From the NCBI GenBank assembly GCA_024711145.1, contig JANJTJ010000017.1:1-39817 (forward strand): 39,817 nt of DNA, given 5' to 3'. The notes under the pieces were generated by a model that saw only the letters and a program-made list of their open reading frames with translations, was not told the origin of the DNA and did no database searches. Position numbers and translations under genes: made by a program. The first letter of the stretch is position 1, and each line of letters opens with the position of its first letter. The DNA is from Balneolales bacterium (lineage in GTDB: Bacteria > Bacteroidota > Rhodothermia > Balneolales > HLUCCA01). Shown piece by piece: positions 1 to 8,293 of this stretch.

Positions 1-123
1 TGAAGCCCCACCTCGGGAAGAGTGCTTCAGCCCCACCTCGGGAAGAGTGTTGAAGCCCCACCTCGAAAAGAGTGTTGAAGCCCCACCTCGGGAAGAGTGC
101 TTCAGCCCCACTGCAGGTCTAAC
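1..123. repeat. 25-bp tandem repeat array (about 4 units plus a degenerate fifth), open at left edge
   Basis: Units [c/t]t[t/g][c/a]agccccacctcgggaagagtg at 1-24, 25-49, 50-74, 75-99, degenerate at 100-123; linker alternates between cttcag and ttgaag. Confidence 0.9.
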
Positions 124-226
124 GAGGTGGGGCTTCAGCCCCACCAGCCGGGCGCACCGAACTCCTCCGAGGTGGGGCTTCAGCCCCACCAACCGGGCAC
201 ACCAAACTCCTCCGAGGCGGGGGGCA
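124..226. repeat. REP-like palindromic repeats: two 45-bp units plus a partial third
   Basis: gaggtggggcttcagccccacc(a/g)(a/g)ccgggc(g/a)cacc(g/a)aactcctcc at 124-168 and 169-213, partial from 214. Each full unit has a perfect inverted repeat ggtggggct-tc-agccccacc (126-145 and 171-190). Confidence 0.85.
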
Positions 227-290
227 AAACCTGCACAAATTCCGGAACGAAAGTGATTGCATATCAACTATTTAGGAGCGATGATCGGGG

Positions 291-668
291 ATGCTCGACA
301 CTAACTCCCACACCGAAATCTGGCTTCATGTCGTCTTTGTCACAAAGTACAGAACGCCCTTTCTGACCGAAGTCGTGGAACGGGAAGCATACCGATTCAT
401 TTCGGAAGCGTTCCGGGTACGCGAGTGCGAGGTATCCATCATCAACGGTTTGGCCGATCATGTGCACATCCTGATTCGAATGACGAAAAAGCTCGCTCTG
501 AAAGATCTGATTCAAGAAGTAAAAGGGTCAAGTTCCTACAAGATCAATCAGTCGTTCGAGTTGACACCCCCATTCCAGTGGCAGCGCGGATATAGCGCTT
601 TTTCGGTTCAATATGATCGACGGGAAGGGGTTGTGCGCTATATCCGGAATCAGAAATCGAAGCCTTGA
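291..668 (+). CDS. IS200/IS605-like Y1 (HUH) transposase, REP-associated (RAYT) type, C-terminally short
   Basis: Motifs LHVVFVTKYR, GLADHVHILI (HUH), EVKGSSSYKIN, FQWQRGYSAFSV, VVRYIRNQ (predicted catalytic Tyr); AGGAG at 274-278. Ends straight after YIRNQKSKP. Confidence 0.85.
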   Translation: MLDTNSHTEIWLHVVFVTKYRTPFLTEVVEREAYRFISEAFRVRECEVSIINGLADHVHILIRMTKKLALKDLIQEVKGSSSYKINQSFELTPPFQWQRGYSAFSVQYDRREGVVRYIRNQKSKP

Positions 669-695
669 ACCCGTAGGGCGTATCTTCCCATCCAT

Positions 696-1685
696 ATGAC
701 AGAAACGCTGATTCCGATTGAAAAGGCCGAACCCGCGGTGGTATTCGGCATGCAGGACCGCCATCTGGCGAAGTTGGAGGCCGCCTATCCGGGTGTGCGG
801 GTTACGGCCCGCGGCCATGAGGTGAAGGTGAGCGGATCGGATGGCGAGGTATTGTCGGTTTCGCGCATCGTGCGGGAACTGGTGACGATCGCCACCCGCA
901 CGGGGCAGGTGCACGAATCGGATGTGAACGCCCTGCTGGCGATCGCCAAGGGTCGCGAACCCCGGGACCCGCTGCCCGGCCCCGGCGTGCCGGCCGGACA
1001 GTCCGATCCCGACGTGATCCTGCACACCGCCGGCGGTGGCGTGGTGCGTGTGAAAACCGACGGCCAACGTCGCATGGTCGAAGCCGCCGCCAAACACGAT
1101 GTGGTGTTCGCGATCGGTCCGGCCGGTACGGGCAAAACCTACACGGCCGTGGCCCTCGCCGTGAAAGCCCTGAAGGAACGCAAGGTGAAACGCATCGTGC
1201 TGGTGCGTCCCGCCGTGGAAGCCGGCGAAAGCCTGGGGTTCCTGCCCGGCGACCTCAAGGAGAAGATCGATCCCTATCTGCGTCCGCTTTATGATGCATT
1301 GGAGGAGATGATCGAACACGAACGGCTTGAACTGAACCTGACCCGGAACGTGATCGAGATCGCTCCCCTGGCGTACATGCGCGGGCGAACCCTCAACCAC
1401 GCATTCGTGATCCTCGATGAAGCCCAGAACGCCACGGTGAGCCAGATGAAGATGTTCCTCACGCGTCTGGGGGCCGAGAGCAAGGCGCTCATCACGGGCG
1501 ACATCACGCAGACAGACCTCCCCAAGAAGAACCAATCGGGGTTGGTGAGCATCCAAGGCATATTGGACGGCATCGAAGGCATCAATTTCACCTTCCTGGA
1601 CCAAAGCGACGTGGTGCGCCACAAACTGGTGCGCGACATCATCGAAGCCTACGAGAAGTACGAGGATGGTCAAACCGCTGTATGA
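696..1685 (+). CDS. phoH: PhoH family ATPase
   Basis: Walker A AIGPAGTGKTYTAVALAV, Walker B HAFVILDEAQNAT, LITGDITQTDLP. Confidence 0.92.
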   Translation: MTETLIPIEKAEPAVVFGMQDRHLAKLEAAYPGVRVTARGHEVKVSGSDGEVLSVSRIVRELVTIATRTGQVHESDVNALLAIAKGREPRDPLPGPGVPAGQSDPDVILHTAGGGVVRVKTDGQRRMVEAAAKHDVVFAIGPAGTGKTYTAVALAVKALKERKVKRIVLVRPAVEAGESLGFLPGDLKEKIDPYLRPLYDALEEMIEHERLELNLTRNVIEIAPLAYMRGRTLNHAFVILDEAQNATVSQMKMFLTRLGAESKALITGDITQTDLPKKNQSGLVSIQGILDGIEGINFTFLDQSDVVRHKLVRDIIEAYEKYEDGQTAV

Positions 1686-2436
1686 AGGCACCTACTCGGT
1701 AGGGTGGGACAAGGTCTTCCATCCGATCGGGAGGGACGGCCAAGCCGCCAAAGGCGCCCTCAAGATCAGTCTCAACCCCTTTCTGTTCCGGGTGGATGGG
1801 CGGGTGGTTCTGATCGATACCGGACTCGGCGACGGCGGCATCGAATCGCACATACCGATCCTCGAAGCCAACCTGACGGCCGAAGGCGTCGGCTTCGACG
1901 ACGTGACCGACGTGCTGTGCTCCCATCTGCACGGCGACCATATCGGCGGGTTGGCGCATCGGGAGCACGGGTTCTGGAAACCCACATTCCCCAATGCCCG
2001 CGTGTGGTTGTCGGGGCAGGAATGGGACAAGGTGCGGAAAGTGACCGACGGGGAAGACGCCAAGGCCGAATTCCTGCATGTGATGGAGGCCCAGCTGGAC
2101 CTGCACCTGCTGAAAGCGGACGACAGCCCCTTCGCCGGTGTGGTGAACGAGACCATTGGAGGGCATACCGAATTCTCGTTGGCCTATTGGATCGAAGCGC
2201 CTGGCTTGAAATTCGTGATGGCCGGTGATGTGATCGGCACCAAGGGCAGTATCAACCGCACCTATGCCGCCAAATACGATTTCGATCCCGAAACCAGCAA
2301 GCGCCAGCGCGAACGCATCGTGGAGCGGTGCTGGAACGAGGGGTACGGCCTGCTGTGCTACCACGACAATGACCTACCCGTGCTCCGCCTGACCGACCGC
2401 AAACCGACCACCGGTTATATCTTCGGACCCGCATGA
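1666..2436 (+). CDS. MBL-fold metallo-hydrolase
   Basis: HxHxDH motif CSHLHGDHIGGL; VLIDTGLGDGGI; VMAGDVIG. Starts inside the phoH 3' end. Confidence 0.88.
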   Translation: MVKPLYEGTYSVGWDKVFHPIGRDGQAAKGALKISLNPFLFRVDGRVVLIDTGLGDGGIESHIPILEANLTAEGVGFDDVTDVLCSHLHGDHIGGLAHREHGFWKPTFPNARVWLSGQEWDKVRKVTDGEDAKAEFLHVMEAQLDLHLLKADDSPFAGVVNETIGGHTEFSLAYWIEAPGLKFVMAGDVIGTKGSINRTYAAKYDFDPETSKRQRERIVERCWNEGYGLLCYHDNDLPVLRLTDRKPTTGYIFGPA

Positions 2437-3197
2437 ATCAGATCGCCCTTCCCGGATTCCCCGCCCGTGTGGATGCCGCCGTAATTCTCGGTTCGGGCCT
2501 GGGCGGGTTCACATCCCGCCTGGATCCCATCGCTTCCTGCTCCTATTCCGATATATCCGGATTTCCGGATGTAACCGTGCCGGGGCACGGCGGCAACCTG
2601 CATGTGGGGCGCATCGGAGGGAAAACCGTGCTGGCATTCTCCGGCCGTTTCCATCATTACGAAGGGCACGACTGGGACACCACCCTGCTGCCCGTGCGGC
2701 TGGCGCATGCCATGGGTGCGAAAACCCTCATCGTCTCCAATGCGGCGGGTGGCATCAACCTTCGGTACCAGGTGGGCGACCTGATGCTTATCGACGACCT
2801 GCTGCGTGTGGCGCATGGCTCCGGATCGTGGAGTCCCGGTAGTCCGGCCAAATATATGCCCAAGCGCATGATAGAGGTCGCCCGGCGGGTGGGCCTCGAA
2901 CAAGGGATCGAACTGCGGCAGGGAACCTACCTGTTCGTGAAGGGCCCGGTGTACGAAACCCCCGCCGAAATCCGGGCTTACCGCTACATGGGAGCCGATG
3001 CGGTGGGCATGTCCACCCTGGCCGAATTGCAGGAAGCCAGCCGCCTGGGCATGGCCTGCCTGGGTATCACCTTGGTGACCAACATGGCCTCGGGAGTGAC
3101 CGGGGAGAAGCTGGACCACGCCGAAATCCAGGATGTGGCCGAGGCCCGCAAAGCCGACTTCGCCCGCCTGGTGGAAGGCGTATTGGCTCAGGCGTAG
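2433..3197 (+). CDS. Purine-nucleoside phosphorylase (PNP/MTAP family)
   Basis: VILGSGLGGF, GHGGNLHVGRIGGKTVLAFSGRFHHYEG, VSNAAGGINLRYQVGDLMLIDD, GPVYETPAEIRAYRYMGADAVGMST. ATGA overlap with the MBL gene. Confidence 0.95.
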   Translation: MNQIALPGFPARVDAAVILGSGLGGFTSRLDPIASCSYSDISGFPDVTVPGHGGNLHVGRIGGKTVLAFSGRFHHYEGHDWDTTLLPVRLAHAMGAKTLIVSNAAGGINLRYQVGDLMLIDDLLRVAHGSGSWSPGSPAKYMPKRMIEVARRVGLEQGIELRQGTYLFVKGPVYETPAEIRAYRYMGADAVGMSTLAELQEASRLGMACLGITLVTNMASGVTGEKLDHAEIQDVAEARKADFARLVEGVLAQA

Positions 3198-3934
3198 CGG
3201 GTGAGCCCTACGAAGACCTCTTTGCCGTCGCTGCGGCGGGACATGTGGTGCAAGAACATATCCGGCTCTCCGGATATGGCAAACACGCGGCTGTCCACGG
3301 TATCGCCGTAGTGGGTTTCCTGGCGGAAGACGAGGTCTGTCATGACGGGCCGTTTGCCTTCGACGCGTTCGGCAGGCACGGTTTCCAAGGCCCACTCGGC
3401 ATAATGCACATGATTCACATGCCGGTTCAGGTCGATGTCGGACCGGCGCACGGGAAAGGCGATCTGATGCACGGGTTCGCCTTCCGGCTTGGGTACACGG
3501 GGTAGGTCAACCGGCAGGGCGAAACGGGAATTCTCACCGGCGATCTCGTGCACATGGTCGGGAAGGGCCACCGGCCGCATGGTGGCCAGGTCCACCATCA
3601 CCCAGAATGTGCGCAAGCCCCCTATGCGGAGGTTTCCCGCATCGAAGAGTTCGAATTCGCGCAGGGCCATGAAGCGGTCCACACCGGAAGGCCAGGTCTC
3701 GAGGCGGACCGTTTCCCCATACATCGGAAAACGGTCCATGACCACATGGATGCGGCTGAGCACCCAGGTGAGGCCTTTGGGCATGAGATCGGTGACCGAC
3801 AAGCCCAACAAGGCGGCATGATGACCGGCGGAATCCTGCAACGGATTCAGTATGCCGGGCAGGGTGGCTACGCCGTGCTCGTCGCAGGTGAAGGCATGGA
3901 TGCGGAAGGTTTCGGACCAGACGAAGGGCTTCAT
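3188..3934 (-). CDS. Acyl-ACP thioesterase family protein
   Basis: Double hotdog FatA/B-like pattern: TWVLSRIHVVMDRFPMYGETVRLETWPSG, RRSDIDLNRHVNHVHYAEWALE. Confidence 0.85.
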   Translation of the reverse strand: MKPFVWSETFRIHAFTCDEHGVATLPGILNPLQDSAGHHAALLGLSVTDLMPKGLTWVLSRIHVVMDRFPMYGETVRLETWPSGVDRFMALREFELFDAGNLRIGGLRTFWVMVDLATMRPVALPDHVHEIAGENSRFALPVDLPRVPKPEGEPVHQIAFPVRRSDIDLNRHVNHVHYAEWALETVPAERVEGKRPVMTDLVFRQETHYGDTVDSRVFAISGEPDMFLHHMSRRSDGKEVFVGLTRYA

Positions 3935-3953
3935 GCACCCAAGATACGGGGTG

Positions 3954-4145
3954 CTATCTGGTACGTGCCTTCAACTTCCGCCAGGCGTAGGCGCCACCGG
4001 CGGCGGCCAGGAGGCCGAGCCCACCGTCGATGGGTGCCTGGGCGGGGTCGTCCAGCATGGGCGGTGGTTGTGCCGAGACGGCCGTGGCGCCCAGCAGGAC
4101 AAGCGCGATGCCGATGAGGAGGATGGATTGGGGTCGCATGGTCAT
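3954..4145 (-). CDS. 63-aa secreted mini-protein with PIDGG-type C-terminal sorting-like signal
   Basis: Signal peptide, short Pro-rich linker (QPPPMLDDPAQA), PIDGGLGLLAAAGGAYAWRKLKARTR (motif, hydrophobic helix, basic tail). ATGA overlap with upstream CDS. Confidence 0.75.
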   Translation of the reverse strand: MTMRPQSILLIGIALVLLGATAVSAQPPPMLDDPAQAPIDGGLGLLAAAGGAYAWRKLKARTR

Positions 4146-7100
4146 TTCACCAGGGTCATTTTTCGGGAGAGGATGGTGCCGCCCGTCTGCAGGCGGTAGA
4201 TGTACATGCCTGATGCCAGACCGCCGGCATCGAAGGTGACGCGATGCGCTCCGGCGGGCATCACGGTATCGACCAGCACGGCGACTTCCCGCCCGAGCAG
4301 GTCATAGACGGCCAGTCGTGTCTTTCCGACCATCGTCAACTGAAAACCGATGACCGTTGTCGGATTGAAGGGATTCGGATGGTTCGGTTCCAGATGGATC
4401 ATTCGGGGTGACTCCGGGACCTCCACGCCGGTGGTGTTGGCGGGATCGATGATCAGCGTGAAGCGGGAGCCGGTGTCGGTGGCGGCCACCGTGAAGGCAT
4501 AGGTATGGGTTTCGTTCAGGCGCACCTGCTCGCCGGTCATCTCGTCGCGCAGGGTGAGGATCCACTCGGTCGGAATGGCTTCCAGTTCCCAATTCAGGCC
4601 GAACGCTCCGGAAGTATGGCTACCGGAGAGCTGCAGGGGGATGGTGACCGCCTCGGGCATTTCGGCGGGCAGGGCCTGGATGTCGAGCGCGGTGCCATCG
4701 GCCAGCCCGGTGGACAGGCTCAGGTATTCGGCACCGAAGGGGCGCAATTTGTAGGCATCGAGGCGGTCTTTACCCGGTTCGGCCTCGGGGTGGAACATCA
4801 CCACCGTGGAGGATTGGCGCTGTTCGCTGTCCAACCGGAGACGGATATGGGGCGGAGGCGTGCTTTTGCGTAAGGGAGCACCCGCGCTGCGCACCTCGTC
4901 GGTCAGTGTGAGTACCGGATCGGCGGCGTTGGCTTTTACCCAGAAGCCCTGCCACGGTGCGATGAGCCCGTCGGCCAGGGCCGTGGTACCTAGCAACCCG
5001 TTCCAGGACTGGTACTCGTCGGCGGCATCGTTCCAGATGTAGAAGGTGGCATCCAGGTTGGTGCGGGTCCATCCTGTTTCGGAGTTCCAATCGATACTGG
5101 TGCCATACGGATTGCCGACCAGGTTCCAACCGTCATCTTCCGGTGAGCCGGAATCGGTGTAGGTGATGGCGGGGGTCACGGGACCGGTACGTTGGGCACC
5201 CGGGTTGCGGATCTGCTTGGGGAATCCGTCCGGCGTGTCGTCCTTGTCCTCGTCATCGAAGAAGAAGAATTTGAAACCGGCACCAGCGGCCGGGATGTCG
5301 GCGGCGTTGGAGATGGATTGATAGGACCGGGTGGCCTCGTTCCAGGTCTGGAGGTTGGATACGCCGTGGCTCACATCGGCCCCGGCGAAGCCCTGGGTCC
5401 AGAGCGGGTCGAAGAGGGTGCCGTAGCTCGCGCTTTCCATCGGCGAACCCATGAGGCGCCAGCCTTGCGATCCGGTGACGAAGGTGCCATACGGATGGCT
5501 TTCCTCGACGATGGTGGTACCGCCTCTGAACAGGTCGGTGGGGTTGGGGCCCGTGAGGGCATCGAAGGGGATGTAGGTTACCAGGCCGTCCTCATCCCCG
5601 TTCAGTTTCTGGTACATGTCGCGCCGGAGTTCATCCACGGTGCGGACGCGGTTCCAGATGCGGATCTCATCGACCAGCAGTTTGGAGAAGTTGGTGGCCG
5701 CGCTGTTGTCGTATTCCTGCCCGAAGCTCCACCGGTTGGTGGGTGCCAACGTGGTGTTCATGGTGTGTTGGCCCACCAATTCCCCATCGAGGTACAATGT
5801 CCCGAGGGTGCCGTCCAGGGTGTAGGCCACATGGATCCAGGTGTCATTGGCCAGTTGGGGGCTCTCGATCTCGTAGGTATTCGGTTCATAGACGCGGATT
5901 TTCCCATAGGTGGCCGCATCGGTGGAGATGAACAGGATGAGGGCATTCACATAGGATGAGGTATGTACCGAGAACAGGGCGCCGGCTACCCGGTCGGCCT
6001 GGTTGTCGTAGTCCATTTTCACCCAGGCCTCGAGGGTCAGATCGGGTGCGGTACCCAGCGCCACGGCGATGGAATCGGGTAGGTCTATCCAGTCGTCGAT
6101 TCCATCCAACGAGGCGGAACCGGTGGGTGCCAAAGGCACATAACCCGGTAGGGGATACGTCGGGGGGGTATCGCGCAGAGTCGGAAACGCGTTCGGGGCG
6201 TTGTTACGCCAGGTCGTTTCGAAATCGAATCCGGCGAAAGAGGAGGCCTGGCGCATGTCGGACGCGGACAGGGAAGTCGGCCCGGTGAGTGTCCCTTGCC
6301 CCACACCCGAGGCGCGGGTGGTGGTCGTCGGGTTCCAATAGCTGTCGGTGATGGTACCGGCGTTCTGTCCGGCGATTCCACCCGTTGATATGGCAGCACT
6401 CTGAATTTCGCCGATCGCGTAGGTTCTGGACACGGTGCCTAGATTGAGCCCGGCAATGCCGCCCGACATGAACCCGGTGTTCTGTATGGAACCGATGGCG
6501 TATGAGTCGGTTACGCTTTTCGCCTCCGAAAGGGAACCGACGATTCCTCCCACATAGTAACCCTCTCCCGAAAGGGTGACATCCGTGAACGATTTCGACA
6601 CATAGGCTTGAGCACCGGATGTGGGCCCGATCAACTCTCCGGCTATGCCCCCCAGCCGACCTGTGGAATTGTTGATGGTGATGGACCCGGTCACGGAACT
6701 GTTCGTCACGTAACCATAGGTCACGCTGGCCACGATACCTCCGACCCGGATACCGGTGCTCGTGATGTCCACATTCGTCAGATGCAGGTTCCTGACATAC
6801 CCACCGATGCTGATGTTGCCGAACAACCCGGTGTAGCCGGTGGTGTTGTTCATGTACAACCCGTTGATGGTGTGTCCGTTTCCGTCCACTTTCAGCGTGC
6901 TGTTAGGAGGGCTGATGGGGATGAAGCCGACCCCGCCGTTCCAGTAGGTACCCTCTTCGGTACCGGTGGCTTGGGTCAGGTCGATATCCGCGATGAGTTT
7001 GAAATACTGCGAATTGTACCCGCGGATGGCGTTCAATTCGTCGGCATTGGAAATCAGATACGGGTCTCCGCTGGTACCGCTGCCGGTGGTGAGCAGGCGA

Positions 7101-8200
7101 CCCGGTTGGGGAGATTGGGTATTGGAGACGAGCGTGGGGAAATAGGCACCTTCACCGAGCATATACCAATCATTGGTGAAGTCGTAACCGGCGAACGACG
7201 CCTTGTACCGCATCTGCATGGTGGTGAGATCGGTGGCGCCGGTCGAGCTACCATTGCCTACTGCGGCAACCACTCCGCTCAGAGTCGAATTGAAATAACT
7301 GTTGGTGATCACGCTGTTGGCGGTATGCCGGCCGATCAAGGATCCTTGATAGGTGGTTCCGGTCACGGTTCCTATGGCATAAGAATGTTCCACCAAGCCA
7401 TACAGGGATACGTTCACATACTGGTTCAGCCCGACCAGTCCGCCGCTGGTGGCACCCGTCACGTTACCGGTGGCGTACCCATTGCGCACGAATCCGCCGT
7501 TGTTCCATCCCAGGAGTCCGCCCGTGGACCCGTTTCCGGTAACCGTGCCGGTGGCATAGCTCTTCGATATGGTTCCATTGATGTTCTGGGATACCAACCC
7601 TCCGATGGCACTGGCCCCGCTGGCGGCCGACACGGCCGCTTTCGCCGAACTCAGCGTCACGGTCGATGAATTGGCCACCCCGACCAACCCACCGGCGGAA
7701 ACCCCGGTAACGGTTCCGCTATTCACATGGCAGCTGCTTATGGCGGTGCTTCCCATGACATAACCTGCCAGCGCACCCACATGATTCCTCCCGGTGATGG
7801 ACACATTGACGAGTGTGAGGTTTTGGATATCGGCCCCATCGGCATACCCGAAAAGTCCCACGTAGTCGGTGCTGGGGCGGTTGATGGTCAGTCCGGTGAT
7901 GGTCCTGCCCGAAGCCTTGTAACTGCCGGTGAACTTCACCGAGTTGTTGCCGATGGGGGTGAACCCGGCCCCGCTGCTCCAGGTGGCCGTGGCCGAGGCG
8001 TCTATGTTGGCCGTTTGCGTGTAGTGCAAAGACCAGCGGGTGGAATTCTGACTGATCCAATACAGATGGTCTACCGTTGAAATCTGATAGGGGCTGGCCT
8101 CGGTGCCGGCACCGAGCGTCGGTTGGGTGGCGGTCTGCGAGAGGACCGGAGTGGAGGCCAGGGCCAACAACAGGGCCAGGAGAATGCGCTCGGATTTCAT
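4142..8200 (-). CDS. GLUG-repeat/LamG surface protein with T9SS type A C-terminal sorting domain
   Basis: Signal peptide MKSERILLALLLALASTPVLSQ; two blocks of GLUG-like repeats (GGLVG..., SYATGTVTG..., GGIAGLNLGTVSRTYAIG); LamG segment (SLDGIDDWIDLPDS...LVDEIRIWNRVRT); C-term LEPNHPNPFNPTTVIGFQL...GMYIYRLQTGGTILSRKMTLVK. Confidence 0.9.
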   Translation of the reverse strand: MKSERILLALLLALASTPVLSQTATQPTLGAGTEASPYQISTVDHLYWISQNSTRWSLHYTQTANIDASATATWSSGAGFTPIGNNSVKFTGSYKASGRTITGLTINRPSTDYVGLFGYADGADIQNLTLVNVSITGRNHVGALAGYVMGSTAISSCHVNSGTVTGVSAGGLVGVANSSTVTLSSAKAAVSAASGASAIGGLVSQNINGTISKSYATGTVTGNGSTGGLLGWNNGGFVRNGYATGNVTGATSGGLVGLNQYVNVSLYGLVEHSYAIGTVTGTTYQGSLIGRHTANSVITNSYFNSTLSGVVAAVGNGSSTGATDLTTMQMRYKASFAGYDFTNDWYMLGEGAYFPTLVSNTQSPQPGRLLTTGSGTSGDPYLISNADELNAIRGYNSQYFKLIADIDLTQATGTEEGTYWNGGVGFIPISPPNSTLKVDGNGHTINGLYMNNTTGYTGLFGNISIGGYVRNLHLTNVDITSTGIRVGGIVASVTYGYVTNSSVTGSITINNSTGRLGGIAGELIGPTSGAQAYVSKSFTDVTLSGEGYYVGGIVGSLSEAKSVTDSYAIGSIQNTGFMSGGIAGLNLGTVSRTYAIGEIQSAAISTGGIAGQNAGTITDSYWNPTTTTRASGVGQGTLTGPTSLSASDMRQASSFAGFDFETTWRNNAPNAFPTLRDTPPTYPLPGYVPLAPTGSASLDGIDDWIDLPDSIAVALGTAPDLTLEAWVKMDYDNQADRVAGALFSVHTSSYVNALILFISTDAATYGKIRVYEPNTYEIESPQLANDTWIHVAYTLDGTLGTLYLDGELVGQHTMNTTLAPTNRWSFGQEYDNSAATNFSKLLVDEIRIWNRVRTVDELRRDMYQKLNGDEDGLVTYIPFDALTGPNPTDLFRGGTTIVEESHPYGTFVTGSQGWRLMGSPMESASYGTLFDPLWTQGFAGADVSHGVSNLQTWNEATRSYQSISNAADIPAAGAGFKFFFFDDEDKDDTPDGFPKQIRNPGAQRTGPVTPAITYTDSGSPEDDGWNLVGNPYGTSIDWNSETGWTRTNLDATFYIWNDAADEYQSWNGLLGTTALADGLIAPWQGFWVKANAADPVLTLTDEVRSAGAPLRKSTPPPHIRLRLDSEQRQSSTVVMFHPEAEPGKDRLDAYKLRPFGAEYLSLSTGLADGTALDIQALPAEMPEAVTIPLQLSGSHTSGAFGLNWELEAIPTEWILTLRDEMTGEQVRLNETHTYAFTVAATDTGSRFTLIIDPANTTGVEVPESPRMIHLEPNHPNPFNPTTVIGFQLTMVGKTRLAVYDLLGREVAVLVDTVMPAGAHRVTFDAGGLASGMYIYRLQTGGTILSRKMTLVK

Positions 8201-8293
8201 AGGGATGGGATTGATGGAGTGGTGAGCGCCCGCAGATTACCCCATCCCATCTTTGAACATGTGCAAGGATTCTTTAAAATCGTTCAAGGCCGC
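8201..8293. promoter_or_regulatory. Divergent intergenic region between the GLUG protein gene and the hybrid two-component regulator
   Basis: 93 bp between divergent starts, containing an 8-bp inverted repeat gggatggg (8202-8209)/cccatccc (8241-8248). Confidence 0.4.

Noticed and set aside
1-123. CRISPR array
   Set aside because: 25-bp units are directly tandem with no spacers and no cas genes nearby.
528-1691. 387-aa minus ORF opposite phoH
   Set aside because: Antisense shadow ORF; His/Gly-rich low-signal translation, phoH is clear.
6608-7669. 353-aa plus ORF opposite the GLUG protein
   Set aside because: Shadow of the repetitive GLUG-coding strand.
8123-8293. Extended N-terminus of the hybrid two-component ORF
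   Set aside because: Reads into the opposite-strand GLUG gene start; MWILLFIPLLF at 8294 gives a natural signal/anchor.
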